In this document: one piece after another, positions 50,101 through 61,968 of the stretch
How the letters are laid out: every line of letters begins with the position of its first letter
How positions within the stretch are numbered: the first letter of the stretch is position 1
Source of the DNA: Sebastes aleutianus
Taxonomy: Eukaryota; Chordata; Actinopteri; Perciformes; Sebastidae
Length of the DNA stretch: 64,000 nucleotides
NCBI GenBank assembly: GCA_916700875.1
Contig: CAKAKS010000066.1
Coordinates: 35,524,490 to 35,588,489 of the forward strand
Reading direction: 5' to 3'
The notes under the pieces: generated by a model
Told to the model about the DNA's origin: nothing
Databases searched by the model: none
Seen by the model: the letters and a program-made list of their open reading frames with translations, nothing else
Translations under genes and position numbers: made by a program

Positions 50101-50354
50101 AAACATAGATGGAATAATAGATGATAGAACATGGAATTTAAAATATTTTTTTTATTAATTAAAAATGTTTAAATTTAAAAATGTTTTCATTAAACAAAAT
50201 GAAATGGTATGCAGTAATCTGATGTCCCAAATACTTAAATTCATGTTATTTCTTTGATAGTTAATTTTATATTTGCAATTATTTTTGATAATGCACACGT
50301 TTACATTTCATCTGTGTTCTTCTGTTTTTCTTATAATTTATCTATTATCTTCTA

Positions 50355-50417
50355 TTCTAAAATGGAACAACTTTTATTTCTCCCGGGGATCGATAAAGTA
50401 TTTCTGATTCTGAATTT
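50355..50417 (+). mobile_element. LINE 3' end fragment (Rex-like)
   Basis: CTCCCGGGGATCGATAAAGT followed by ATTTCTGATTCTGAA is the sense-strand counterpart of the fragment at 24495. Only the extreme 3' end is recognised. Confidence 0.45.
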
Positions 50418-50419
50418 AC

Positions 50420-51835
50420 TTATTAAATAGTGTTTAATAAAGTTTTTTTTCAGAAAACAGCTGGTACATTAGTAACAGTTAAGGCAGAGAGTGGTACTAA
50501 CTGGTGAAAAGATGCACCATCACTAAACGCTTGTGGCCTCTCACTTGCAAGGCTACTCTGGTTAAGAGCAGAGCGGCATGGCAGCATCTTCAGGTGTCTT
50601 AATACTGGATTTCTTATGTTGACAATTTCATCCTGCAATACAACGTTTTTGCTAATGAATACTGTTTTTGTAATTTACCACTAAACTAACACAAACTTCT
50701 GCTCACACCAGACACAGGGAACAGAGTACGGTCAAATGCATTCCATACCCTGGATTATGCAGAAATATTGTGGATCTGAGGATGAAGAATGGTGGCTGGC
50801 CAACTCATTAAGCACCTTAAGAAATCTTGTTTTAACACATCTTGTGAGCTGGTATTTTACGGGAGTAAAAATGAGCAGTAAATGTCTTTAATCTCAGGGG
50901 CAGTTGGTTTCTCACGTGTTAACAGCTGATAGTTGTCATATTGGAACCCTATTGGGTTACGAAAACACCACCTGGCTTTCTCATTAAAGACACTCGTATC
51001 ATTGGCTTTGACCAAACGTAATCTTAATTTAACTTTAAAATTAAAATAAATAAATAAATTCAACTTAATTTTTTAGCCACTGATGGCTAAGTATGGGCAG
51101 AAGCAGGCAGCTAAAGATCCATTCTTAATAGTGAATGGCATCCCATTGGAGCCTGGAGATTGGTGCAGTAGAAGACTGAGAGTTCACTGCATCAAGTTCA
51201 GACAAAAGTAATCAACTTTCCATCAAGACAAAAAGTCACTCCATGTTACATACTAGTAATTACTAACAGTAAAAGATTTGGAGGAATGGTCAGATGATAC
51301 ACAAAGAAACTATAATATTAGCATCAAACAAAGCTTTGCTGTTTGTACTGGAGGCTGCATGATAATGAGGCAGAAAAGCAAGGTCGAGCTGCGCTGTGAT
51401 TTCTCGCTAAAGGTTACACGCCTCTACGGGACAATACAGCAGATGAATATTCTATCTGCAGAGGTAGGCAGCCTTGAAGCAGTGAACTCCAGCAGCAGAG
51501 ATGTTCAAACACTATTCATTGTTTGCTCTCCCGAGCTCATCTTTTCATGCTTCATCTGATTCCTCCCTGGTGTCTCTGTGGGCCCAACGCCACAGAGCCT
51601 AACCATGAGCTTTGAATGGCCTTGAAAGTGGAATAGAAAATGGTTGGATCTACTGTAGCCCCTTCGTGCCCTCCACATTGTACTGACTCCTGGTTGAAAT
51701 AAAACTTGTGCATGAAGGTTTTACAAAAATTTCACTTTCAGATACTTAAACTCAAACCTACTTAACCTCATACCGTAGTCTACCTGTGCTTTAATTAGTT
51801 TTACCTCACAATTTCAAGAATGCCCTCAACCAGCC
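50420..51835. other. Intronic stretch with no recognised feature
   Basis: A short ATAA run occurs near 51045. No supportable exon or element. Confidence 0.4.
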
Positions 51836-52382
51836 TTAAGGCCCTGACACACCAAGCCGTGAGAGAAATCACTCTGATTGGCGGTTCAGCTTAAACAAAT
51901 CAGTGCACGAGAAGAGAAACGGAAGTGAAGAAAGCAAGCCAACGAGTAAAGTCAAACACAGACGGACTCTTCTCATTTTTCATCTACATCTCATCTGATC
52001 ATTCCAACACACGGATGTTTTCCCAACAACATGAACATCTGGAATGAAGCTAAGTGGTGAGAGAGAGTGGTGTGAAAATGGTCAGCAAACGCTGCTTTAT
52101 TTTGTGTAGGTATCATAACAATGTCATGTATATCTGCAGTCCTCTATCTTCCAGTCTCCCTTTTTGAATGACAAATACAGACTAACCCCGCCTGCTGGTG
52201 TGGAGAGTTATTTCATATCATGCAGGCGGAGAACGTATGTGGTAGTTGGCCTTCAGCTGTAGTCTTTGCGGTGTGTTCGAGTGCAACCTTTTGGCCAAGA
52301 CCAAGGCAACGTGAGGCGACGCAACTGGTGGCCTTTGTCGCCGCTAGTTCTTTGATGTCGACTCGGTGTGTCCCCAGCTTTA
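51836..52382. mobile_element. Harbinger-like non-autonomous element, copy 2
   Basis: The element at 51839-52379 (541 bp) starts AGGCCCTGACACACCAAG and ends CTCGGTGTGTCCCCAGCT. TTA flanks it on both sides (51836-51838, 52380-52382), the three-base target of PIF/Harbinger. It is inverted relative to the copy at 22316, whose end is TAATGTGTCAGGGCCC. It lies 14 bp from the left end of the hAT element at 52397. No transposase is encoded. Confidence 0.68.
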
Positions 52383-52613
52383 GAGAATACTCCGAACAGG
52401 GATGCTAATTTAGAATTGGTTTTCTGACCGATAGCCGACCCTCGTTAACCGATCATTAACTGTTAACCAACAAGATTAGTGTGTTGCATGCAGCGGTGCT
52501 GTGGTTTTAGTGCCTAACAATCCACCCAGCTGCAAAAACAACCTAATGCACAAACAGGTTGAATCCATCCTGTACTGTCAGTGTATGAACATGTACAGTC
52601 CCCAGTTCTTCCA

Positions 52614-52686
52614 TCCGGGAGAGTTACTGTAACAGCCCCGATGTTGCGTGCATTGTCGTTGACACATGCAGCCACTTGTAAGTCTG
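52614..52686 (-). pseudogene. hAT transposase fragment
   Basis: The minus strand encodes QVAACVNDNARNIGAVTVTL, matching the hAT pattern around the second catalytic aspartate (HDNAxNIxxA). Flanking frames are interrupted by stops, and neither the BED finger nor the C-terminal dimerisation region is recognisable. It is a relic and cannot support mobilisation. Confidence 0.65.
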
Positions 52687-53230
52687 CACCAAATCCTTTA
52701 GTTTAGCTGCGAGGCTATCAGCTGTGTGTCTAGCTGGCGTAGTCTGTCAGGGTTTCCACCACTGTATTGCGAGCCCGGCGGCCCGCCATGTGAGTGAGGG
52801 CGAGCATAAAGTTAGCAGTAACGTTAAAGGTCTGCGAACATAGCAGTGCAGTGACTGTATAGTTTATTTGTCTGTTAATAAATGCTACAACTCTCAAGAC
52901 CCAAACCAAGTTCCCGTGTCTTGCTGGCCACCTGCTGATTAAAGTGAAGGGGGTTAGCCCAGAAGCTAGCAACAACTTTGGCCCAGCCTCACTTCAGGTG
53001 GGGTGGCCTTTAAGGTGGACCAGCTATTTTCATTTAGCGACAAGCCACTCCGAGATATGCCCAGCTTTTTAAAAAAAAAGTTTAACATAAGGGATAATAT
53101 ACATCAAGCTGGTATTCACAACAATAACCCTCTAGCTGTACATTATCTCGCTTATTACACAGCTACTTACTGAAGAAATCAATCATTTCACACAAAAACG
53201 GTCTGCCAGAGTCCGACATCAGAACTGTGC

Positions 53231-53291
53231 CCACAGCAACGGTCTGTTATACATAGCAACGGTCTGTTATACATAGCAACGGTCTGTTATA
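53231..53291. repeat. 20-bp tandem repeat, left part
   Basis: Two full and one partial copy of ACATAGCAACGGTCTGTTAT precede the Tc1 left end. The same unit resumes in the same orientation to the right of the Tc1. Confidence 0.95.
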
Positions 53292-54574
53292 AACTGGAAA
53301 AACAAAGTTCGGAAACTTGTGTTTGGTGGATTATTTCTCTGTTGTTACAATTCTAATTGGCATTGTATTTTACATCGTTGGAAAGCCTGTTTATTTAACT
53401 TCGCAATGATGTCCAACTTGTAAGGATCATGCATTTGTGGGATGAGCAGCACAGCTGATTATGTGGGTAGCGCCCAAGAAAAATTTCCCAAAATGCTCCG
53501 TCAATGGTAAACAGTGTATTCTCCTGTTGGTATTGACTCTTGTTTTGAGTTGTTTGGTGGATTGGATGTTTGAACTCTCTATCAGTAGGATCACAAGGAA
53601 CAAACAAGACATATTGGCAATTTTACACTCTATTCATTTAATACAATATGTCAGGAGCCTCAGTAGTGGTGGAAGATCCATACGCAGCCACAACAGCCTG
53701 GCACCTCCTCCTCATGCTGGTCACCAACCTGGTCACACGTTGCTGTGGGATGGCGTTCCATTCCTCAACCAGAATTCGTTGCAGGTCAGCCAGCGTGGTT
53801 GTGTTGGTCACTCTAACACGTACAGCACGCCCAAGCTGATCCCACAAGTGTTGAATTGGGTTGAGGTGTGGACTCTTGGCAGGCCGTTCCATTCTCTCTA
53901 CTCCCACATTGTGGAGGTAGTCTGTGATAACCCTGGCTCTGTGGGGGTGAGCGTTGTTTCTTGGAGGATGAAGTTAGGTCCCAGATTGTGGAGATATGGG
54001 ATCGCCACTGGCTGCAGAATCTCATCCCGATATCTCACTGCATTGAGATGGCCTTCAATGATGACAAGCCTTGTTTTGCCAGTGCGGGAGATGCCGTCCC
54101 ACACCATGACACTGCCCCCACCAAAAGCTGTTACTCCATCGGTTCAACAATCAGCATAGCATTCTCCTCGTCGTCTCCATACTTTGACCCTGCCATCCAA
54201 CTTTCGCAGACAGAACCTGGACTAATCACTGAACATGACATTCCCCCACATGTTCAGGTTCCATTGTCTGTGTTGTTGACACCAGCACTAATGGGCCTGA
54301 CGGTGAAGGGCAGTCATTGCGGGCTTCCTGGTAGCCTTATGACAATACACTGTTTACCATTGACAGAGCATTATGACAAATTTTTCTTGGGCGCTACTCA
54401 CATAATCAGCTGTGCTGCTCATCCCACAAATGCTTGATCCTTACAAGTTGGACATCATTGTGAAGGTCAATAAACAGGCTTTCCAACGATGTAAAATACA
54501 ATGCCAATTAGCATTGTAACAACAGAGAAATAATACACCAAACACAAGTTTCCGAACTTTGTTTTTCCAGTATA
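53290..54574 (-). mobile_element. Tc1/mariner element with long inverted repeats (inner shell)
   Basis: The element (53292-54572) has ends of the form ACTGGAAAAACAAAGTTCGG in inverted orientation and TA at both junctions. The inverted repeats extend over more than 200 bp: GGCATTGTATTTTACATCG near 53360 pairs with CGATGTAAAATACAATGCC near 54490. A disrupted Tc1 transposase lies between them on the minus strand. The insertion splits the 20-bp tandem array. Confidence 0.88.
53650..54340 (-). pseudogene. Tc1 transposase pseudogene
   Basis: On the minus strand, segments read ALHRQAH then WNLNMWGNVMFSD then a stop where glutamate is expected, then SRF; later GKTRLVIIEGHLNAVRYRDE, RMERPAKSPHLNPIQHLWDQ and VTRLVTSMRRRCQAVVAAYG. 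These are the Tc1 core and C-terminus in order. The first catalytic aspartate is kept but is followed by a stop. A frameshift near 53950 destroys the second aspartate region, and the N-terminal DNA-binding domain is absent. Long plus-strand open frames here, up to 232 codons, are antisense shadows. Confidence 0.9.
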
Positions 54575-54636
54575 CATAGCAACGGTCTGTTATACATAGC
54601 AACGGTCTGTTACACATAGCAACGGTCTGTTATACA
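54573..54636. repeat. 20-bp tandem repeat, right part
   Basis: Three copies of the ACATAGCAACGGTCTGTTAT unit, one with a TAC variant, directly continue the array interrupted by Tc1. Confidence 0.95.
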
Positions 54637-54805
54637 GAAATAACAGACCATAGAACATCGTGATTGACCAATCAGAATCGAGTATTCAACAAAGCTGTGT
54701 AATAATATTTGTTGTTAACTGTTTTAACTGATAGCTTTAATTAATCGGTCAGAATTATTGTCGGTTAACAGTTAAACTGTTAAATATTAACATCCCTACT
54801 CCTAA

Positions 54806-57500
54806 ACATTTGTGATTTCACCTGTTGATTTTAGAACGTGATAAGTGCAGACACAAATAGTACTTTTAAAAGTATGTACTCACTCACTCCTTATTCAGCT
54901 TGACCTGGTAATCTACAATCAGTTTTTCTCTATGCCCGATTTATTTTGGCTCCACACACTGCGCAGCAAACATTAACAATAAGCATATAGCCATGCAATC
55001 AAACACGCTCAAAGATGAAACTCAGACACATGAGCAAAAACACAAACAGGCCTCCCAAGTGTCTCTTTCTTGCGTCTGGGTGTCGGGCATATAATTGAGG
55101 GCTTACAATGCGCTCCCCTTCTGCTAAGCCTTGCTATCTATCAGGCCACACACTGCTCTCACAAACTGTTCTCCGCTGGTACATATCTGATTAGGGCTCC
55201 TCTGTAAATGAAGCTTTACAGGACACACCGATAACAGAAGGAGAGAGGAGACGAGGAGGAGAGGGAAAAGAAAGATTACAATATGTAAAGAGGAAACGAG
55301 GCGTGGACAGACTTGAGTACCAAACAAGAACATGGAGGTGGGGATGAATGTGGGAGGAATGTGATACTACGATGAGACGGAGAGGTAGAGTGAGGCCGTG
55401 ACATGCCGCCATGGCAGAATCACAAAAAAAGGACATTTCTTCTTTCACATCGATTAAGTATCCATTTGCTCAAAATGTGATCACATTTAAGATTTAATGG
55501 GACTTCATTCATAATTGAACCCATAATGTTTTACAATAATTTTGACTTCAAAGTGGCCAATCACAATACACTGGACAGCTCCTTAATACAGATTATTTCA
55601 AGTATAATCAGCATATCGAAAGGCACATATGCTACATCTTGAAGCAATATTATATAGCATTTTAAAATCTCTATTAACTTTGAACGAATCCACATAGTTA
55701 ATCATCTACTTTATATCACCCCCAGGAGTTTCATTTATCCCTTTTCACCTGTTTTTTTCATTCATTAATCTGAACTCTTGAGCCAGGGCTACTCAGCTGG
55801 TAGCATTAAGTCATTTCAGATAATCCTTTTGATTTGTTAATTGAAAACATTAAAAAAAATGTCCTATAAAAATAAGCAAGCGCCTCAAATATTTTCCAGA
55901 AAAAAAAAAGATTAAGTTGTTGTTCTCAAAGTTAACAGATTTAAGAACTTGCGATATACTTTCCAACAAAACCTAAATTGTTTCCAGAAAAGCATTGGTC
56001 TGTTGGTGAGCGCAGTTCAAGAAGACAAACTCAACTTGTGACACTGCAATTAACCTCACTGTTAATATGACTGTATGTTTATAATGAGCTTCCATCCAAA
56101 ATAACTCTTCTTACTACTTTCAGTAAAGACAGTAACAGCTTCGTGGTGGGGGCAACAACCTCACTGTCGATAGAACAATCCCATGCAGATCCTTCCCATT
56201 CTACATACAGACACATGCTGAATGAAGCACATATGCTGTGTTGCAGTAAATCACGGTTGTGCCAAGACAGCAACCCCCCCGCTGCCTTTAATGTTTAAAG
56301 AGTGGTGATTTACACATGCTTTTTATCATATAATCATACTGTATACATACACACACACACACACAGTTATATTTTCAAGTTGTATCAGTGCCATTGATCA
56401 GTGGATGAGGGGGAATAGCCAGCACCCTGTGTGACATCGTGGCTCTTTGCCAGAGCTGCTGCTGAAATACATTTAAGAGTCATAAGCTAAGCCATTTAAA
56501 CATGGCCGGTGCGTTATGTATCATAGCCTTTTCCTGTCAACTGGATGATGTACAGTACTTTTGTCAAACAATGGAATAACAGCAGGAAAAGACATCATAT
56601 GCACAGAGAGAGGAAAAAGGGAATGAGAGTGAATAAGTCAAAGAAACTGATTTCAGGAGCCAATGAAAAGTGAGGAGTGAGAAAAGAAGATGGAAGAGGA
56701 TATTAAGAATCCAAATGAAAAGTGACCTTTAAGTACAAATAGATTTTGCATTTAGATAGTAACCTTCCTGTAAGCAGAGGAATCCTACAGAGATAACGAC
56801 GGGGATGTTCTCTTGGACAGCGGCCACCAAGGTGGACTAAACCATGGCAACGATAGGAGGTAAATGACAGGTCAAAGGCCGGAGCCAGCAGGATGAAATG
56901 ACATCAGCAGGAAGTATGAATAAACAGTGGGGTACAATCATCCAATACAAGCACTGACCTTGCAAGGGATTAGCAGAGGCATTATCTCGCAAATATACAG
57001 ATGCAGAAAAATGAGTGAGGGGGGTGACCTTCCAAAAAGAAACTTTGTTATTTTTAAGTTTCATGTTTAACTGAAATAATCAAAATGATAGCATGTTGCC
57101 ATTATCTTAGCAGATTGCTATTTCATTACTAATTTTAAATGTAATTGTTCAAGCTGGAAAAAAAGGATTTTTATTTGATCCCAGTCTTCTGCAAGTGATG
57201 GCAGTTTGATGATTAAAGAGAGACAGTGTATTTTAATCTACATATATTACATTTAATGAAGACTTTTTTAAAAGACGTTTTGCTATTCATATTTTTTTTT
57301 AACTGAAATTCAAAAAAATATGTAAACAACCCTGAGCTATAATTAGAAATCTGACTTCATTTCTTTGTTAAGTTATAGTGTGATGGTTGAACTTTGTTTT
57401 GAGAGTAATTGTAACAAATGTGGATGAGAAAAGAGTCACTGCATGGGAGCTGGATATGAAGAAAGACCGGTAACTGACTCCTAAACAACTGTTACATATA
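54806..57500. other. Intronic stretch with no recognised feature
   Basis: The region is AT-rich with short (AC)n at 56350. No exon, RNA gene or element ends were recognised. Confidence 0.4.
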
Positions 57501-57511
57501 TATATATATAT

Positions 57512-58164
57512 TAGGGCTGTCAGAAGGCATTAACACGATTTTTAGGTTTTAGTAGGCTTAGAGTGAAGATACTGGCATCATATGAAACTAGAAAATCTAA
57601 CGAATCCATCGGTACCAACCATGTCATACTAGCTTGTCGGGAAGGAGGATAAATAACGCTTCAAATTTACGCTAAATTTTGGCGAGGGAAAACGGGCATG
57701 TCCATTTTCAAAGGGGTCCCTTGACCTCTGACCTCCAGATATGTGAATGTAAATGGGTTCTATGGGTACCCACGAGTCTCCCCTTTACAGACATGCCCAC
57801 TTTATGATAATCACATGCAGTGCACTGACAGCTGTTGTTGCCTGTTGGGCTGCAGTTTGCCATGTTATGATGTGAGCATATTGTTTTATGCTAAATGCAG
57901 TACCTGTGAGGGTTTCTGGACAATATCTGTCATTGTTTTGTGTTGTTAATTGGTTTACAATAATAAATATATACATACATTTGCATAAAACAGCATATTT
58001 GTCCACTCTTATGTTGATATGAGTATTAAATACTTGACAAATCTCCCTTTAAGGTACATTTTGAACAGATGAAAAAAGGTGATTAATTTGCGATTAATCC
58101 CGATTAATCGTGGACAATCAATCGATTAATCATGATGAAATATTTCAATCCATTGATAGCCCTT
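57512..58164. mobile_element. Non-autonomous hAT element, TAGGGCTGTCA family, copy 1
   Basis: The element of about 653 bp begins TAGGGCTGTCAGAAGGC and ends CCATTGATAGCCCTTA. It inserted into a TA-rich tract, so the exact duplication cannot be fixed. It shares long blocks with the copy at 62612, including GGTCCCTTGACCTCTGACCT and CCCCTTTACAGACATGCCCA. GATTAATC motifs cluster at the right end. No coding capacity. Confidence 0.82.
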
Positions 58165-58165
58165 A

Positions 58166-58888
58166 TATATACACACACACACAACTGTTGGATGTGCGGT
58201 TAATATTGGCTTAGTACTTGCTTTAAAAAAAAAACATTCTTTAAGCCTCATCATTGAAGAAGAAATCTCAATTGAAGAGCATTCTCTACAGCAAAGGAAG
58301 AGCCATTCTAGTACTACTACATGCTGCTTCTGCTTTGTTACTTTTTAAAAATCTAAAACTACAGTATCTTACTAAAACAGCTTTACTGAATATTTAGCTT
58401 CTTGGTAGGCTTTGACTACTGTGATTTCATGCTTTGCAGACTATTTTGTATTACTAACCACCAAGATAAACCTGAGATATCAGAAAAATAAGATGGATGT
58501 GAAAGGTATTTCCAAATCAAAAGACTGAATATCAACTTTTTAATAATGTGAATATGGCATTAGTCACATATTCGAACAGTGATACTTGATTATCTAAACG
58601 TCATGGTTCATACATTTGCACAGCTGAACCGTTATGGTATAGGATTACCAACTTCACTGTATTGAGAGACTTGGAGTAGGCTATTATCATCTGCTTGCAT
58701 TTTAAAATATGCCCATGGTTTAATTCATTCATTTGATTTCTTTTGCATCTATTCTTAGTCACCTGTATTCAAGCAGTTTGTCAGTAGAAGGATAGTGTGC
58801 TTAGCTGTTCTTCTGTTCGTTGGTCTGTAGTAAACCAACTTTGTTAGAAACATGGAAAAAGTTCTTAAACACACGAACGCCAAAAGCA
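58166..58888. other. Intronic stretch with no recognised feature
   Basis: No exon or element was recognised. Confidence 0.4.
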
Positions 58889-58889
58889 T

Positions 58890-58936
<47 letters not shown>
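58889..58936. repeat. (CA)n microsatellite
   Basis: About 24 CA units. Confidence 0.97.
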
Positions 58937-58938
<2 letters not shown>

Positions 58939-59684
58939 TATTTTTCAAGTCATCATCTACTTTTAATGTTTACTTTTTAAATTAGTGCAGTTTATCACAG
59001 TAGTAGTACATTATGAATTTGTAGCATCCCGGTAATATGATGTCTCATATGCTGAATCATTTAACAACGTTTATGTAAAATGTGATATTTATCTTGAGAT
59101 CTTAAGGAAAGCCCTCACCTGGGGTATACACACATTATCTTTATTTGAATACATTTCCCCAGACCTCGCAGAAAAGTCACAAAATATTAAATCAAAACAA
59201 GAAAGCCAAAAGAAAAAGAAAGTAATAAAAGAAGACCATCAGCAGTGGTAATAAAGGACCAAAAGGATGGAAAAGAAATAAAGAGCCTTCATGTACAATA
59301 AGTGGGCATCTCCCTAAAGGGCCCTGCTAAACATTATCAGAGTGAGCTAACTATAGAAACCCACAGCGGTGTGCATCAACCATTAAACACTCCCAAATCT
59401 GGTCACCAACACACATCAACACCCACGTAACCTAGAGGACAGCTCCATTCACACCTGAGAGATGAGGAGGAGGACGATGAGGAAAGAGGGACGGAGTAAG
59501 GGAGCAAGGAGGGCGGCAATGCACAAGAAAATAAAATGAGATAACCACAGAGACAAAGAGAAGCCATTATCGGAGTCATTATAGCAATACTGAGCATTTT
59601 ACACCTGTCCACGGGCTGTATCGGTGCTACGCTGAGGCAACGGCACAGTGGATGTGATGCTGCCTCTCTGGAGTAATACTTGTC

Positions 59685-59690
<6 letters not shown>
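58937..59690. other. Intronic stretch with no recognised feature
   Basis: Nothing supportable beyond short open frames. Confidence 0.4.

Positions 59691-59735
<45 letters not shown>
59691..59735. repeat. (AC)n microsatellite
   Basis: About 22 AC units. Confidence 0.97.
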
Positions 59736-59737
<2 letters not shown>

Positions 59738-59911
59738 GGAACTAATAAGAAAAATAAGAAAATGCAATGTCTCACTTCCATAAACAAAAACCTTATAGCC
59801 AGCAATAACAGGGACATCTTCTACAACGTACACAGCTTGGTGTTATTGAGTCCCACAGGCTCACTTAAAGCACGCTGTTATTAGGAACTACAGGGCTGAG
59901 ATGACGATGAC

Positions 59912-59913
<2 letters not shown>

Positions 59914-59971
<58 letters not shown>
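59914..59971. repeat. (GA)n microsatellite
   Basis: About 29 uninterrupted GA units. Confidence 0.97.
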
Positions 59972-59972
<1 letters not shown>

Positions 59973-60421
59973 AAATGGACCATTTATATCAAAGCTTCAT
60001 AAACACACATGGGGCCTGTTGTCGCTAAAGCTACCTCTATCTAGAACAGAGATATTGTCACCCAGTAGCTCATAGATACATGATTACATCCTTTGTACAC
60101 ACACACACAGGCACACATACATCTGTGTACACAGACACACATTTACATATAAATCTGTATATAAACACATACACCCAAGTCATTGTAATCCTTCTTCTCT
60201 ATACACTTAAGCCTAAAATAGCAGTGGCTTAAGCGTTTTCTTTTTTGTTTTTTTTCAAAAGTTACGCCAAGTGTGCGTGCTGAAATTTGATAGTGTGAGT
60301 GAAAGAAGATATTAGCATGAGCTCAAAAGTGCATCTATAATATGTGCGTACTGCCTGTGTGATTGTGTCTGTGTGTGTAAATGCAAACGGGGCTTGCCTG
60401 GTTGTAATCCCCGTAGCAAGG

Positions 60422-60422
<1 letters not shown>
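59972..60422. other. Intronic stretch with short (CA) tracts
   Basis: Several short CACACA tracts at 60098-60170. No gene feature was recognised. Confidence 0.4.

Positions 60423-60495
<73 letters not shown>
60423..60495. repeat. (TG)n microsatellite
   Basis: About 36 TG units. Confidence 0.97.
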
Positions 60496-60497
<2 letters not shown>

Positions 60498-60499
60498 GT

Positions 60500-61215
60500 G
60501 GGTAAGAGAGAAAGAGTTAGTGTATGAGTGTGTTTGTGTGTGACCAGTAAGATGGTAGACAGCGTAAGCCCCAGCCTTCACAGCTTAAGCCCCCCTCACT
60601 TTTCTCCCCCATAAGGCAAACAGTGGATAGACCACAGGGCTTAGCTGGAGAAAGAGGAGGAGAGGACAATATATGGAAACTAATTCAATTTCAGCCTCTT
60701 TGCGCTGCTCTCCAATCTGCAAATACCACCACAGGCTGATGTAAGGAAATGGAAATCTCGACTGCCCTGTCTCAGCGCCACACTATGAAGAATCTGTAGA
60801 TTGGAACCCTATGGAAGAGTGCTTATACACTTGAGCAGCGGTCATCCAGTTAAATGCCTTCCCCCTGCGGAGGTTCAAGTCCAGCCTCCGGAGCTGTTTC
60901 TGCTCCCTCCGTACCTGTCACCCTCTCAATTTTCCTGTATATCATCTAATGAACTTTCCAAACTTGCGAATGGTGGGAAAACTGTCATTCCTCTTATTCT
61001 CTACAGACAGGCTGCTTTACAGTTTCCGTGACTATAGCCAAAGAAAAACTTTTTTCCTGAGATGAACATTCTTTAGTCACTTTTAGGGTTTCACTTGTTG
61101 CATTTTTAAACATATAGTAGTTTAAAGAAAAGATGAGTTCTAACATTGATTTGCAAAAAAGGAAATAAGTGTGTTTTATGTAGGTTCTGTCTTGTGGTTA
61201 CTTGCATTTAGTTAC
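60500..61215. other. Intronic stretch with no recognised feature
   Basis: No exon or mobile element was recognised. Confidence 0.4.
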
Positions 61216-61219
61216 CTTT

Positions 61220-61968
61220 AATAAAGACTAGACCATTAGTCAACTGATTGGACACTATTTTGATAAATAGATTGTCATATTTTTCTTACTTTTCTCTGTT
61301 TTATATAATTGTAAGTTGAACATCTTTTGGTTTTGGATGGTTGGTTGGACACATAGACTGTACAGAAAGATGGACGACTAGACAGCTCCCCAAAATGAAG
61401 CCAAAACCTCTTGTTCTCTCCCTGGTGGCTGGCTGCAGTGAAGCCATAAAGTCCGCCACCTCCATGTTAGCGGATGGGACATGGGCCAAATCAAAAAATC
61501 AAAGTACACATCAAATACATTTTTCCCCAGATGGTTGCTGTAATTTTAGATAGTTGTTATCAGGCTGATGTGTTGAAGTGTTGTTTTCTGATAAGTTTGG
61601 TTTTAATTAGTTATCTGATGCTGTAAAAAGGGGCTGAGACATCATGATTGTCAGCTGTTATTCTCTCTCGCTGAAAAGCTGTGGCTTGCGATTGGTTCGG
61701 GCGGGTATGTGGGCAGGACCATGATGTAGCGGCTCCACCGCCCGTTCACTACTGCGCAGACCAAATTACGTCAAAAGCACAAGATGGCAGCGCCCGTATC
61801 CGGGATATTTTGCCTTCACTTCTGTACAGCGGGAGGAAGTGGAGACATGTCGTCCAACTTTATATACAGTCTATGGTTGGACACAACAAGATTAATGATT
61901 TGATTAATATAGAAAACAATAAGTAGATGAATTGATAATGACATGAATTGTTAATTGCAGCCCTTTAT
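61220..61968. mobile_element. Old hAT-type repeat hosting a younger insertion
   Basis: The left part has TAGTCAACTGATTGGACAC and the right part ends TTAATTGCAGCCCT, both typical of the common teleost TAGGGCTGCAACTAA hAT repeat. GTTTTGGATGG and GTTGGACA followed by CAACAAG are its usual interior. It is interrupted at 61352-61875 by a CATAGACTG element. The left boundary is approximate. Confidence 0.5.
61344..61883. mobile_element. Non-autonomous hAT-type transposon, CATAGACTG family, copy 2
   Basis: The element (61352-61875, 524 bp) begins CATAGACTGTACAGAAAG and ends CTTTATATACAGTCTATG. A perfect 8-bp duplication GTTGGACA lies at 61344-61351 and 61876-61883. It is in the same orientation as the copy at 1715 and shares CTGGTGGCTGGCTGCAGT and the TGGGAGGAAGTGGAGAC-like block. 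No coding capacity. The intact duplication and the older host repeat date it as the later insertion. Confidence 0.88.

Larger units (their letters stand above)
53152..54705. mobile_element. Inverted-repeat element with 20-bp tandem core (middle shell)
   Basis: The ends TTATTACACAGCT (53152) and AGCTGTGTAATAA (54705) are perfect 13-base inverted repeats. A GACCAATCAGAATCGAG block sits inside the right end, as in a widespread fish element. The interior is an array of 20-base units ACATAGCAACGGTCTGTTAT, now split by a Tc1 insertion. No target duplication could be assigned, so the superfamily is unknown. Confidence 0.55.
52389..54805 (-). mobile_element. hAT element, outermost shell of a triple nest
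   Basis: The element runs from CAGGGATGCTAATTTAG at 52397 to AATATTAACATCCCT at 54797. GGTTAACAG-type motifs lie inside both ends in inverted orientation, and the block TCTGACCGAT recurs. The flanking octamers ACTCCGAA and ACTCCTAA differ at one base, consistent with an 8-bp hAT duplication. A transposase remnant is on the minus strand at 52614-52686. The total is 2401 bp, but about 1.55 kb belongs to elements inserted inside, leaving about 850 bp of hAT sequence. Confidence 0.75.

Noticed and set aside
53461..54159. 232-codon plus-strand open frame
   Set aside because: It is the antisense shadow of the Tc1 transposase remnant, whose conserved motifs read on the minus strand.
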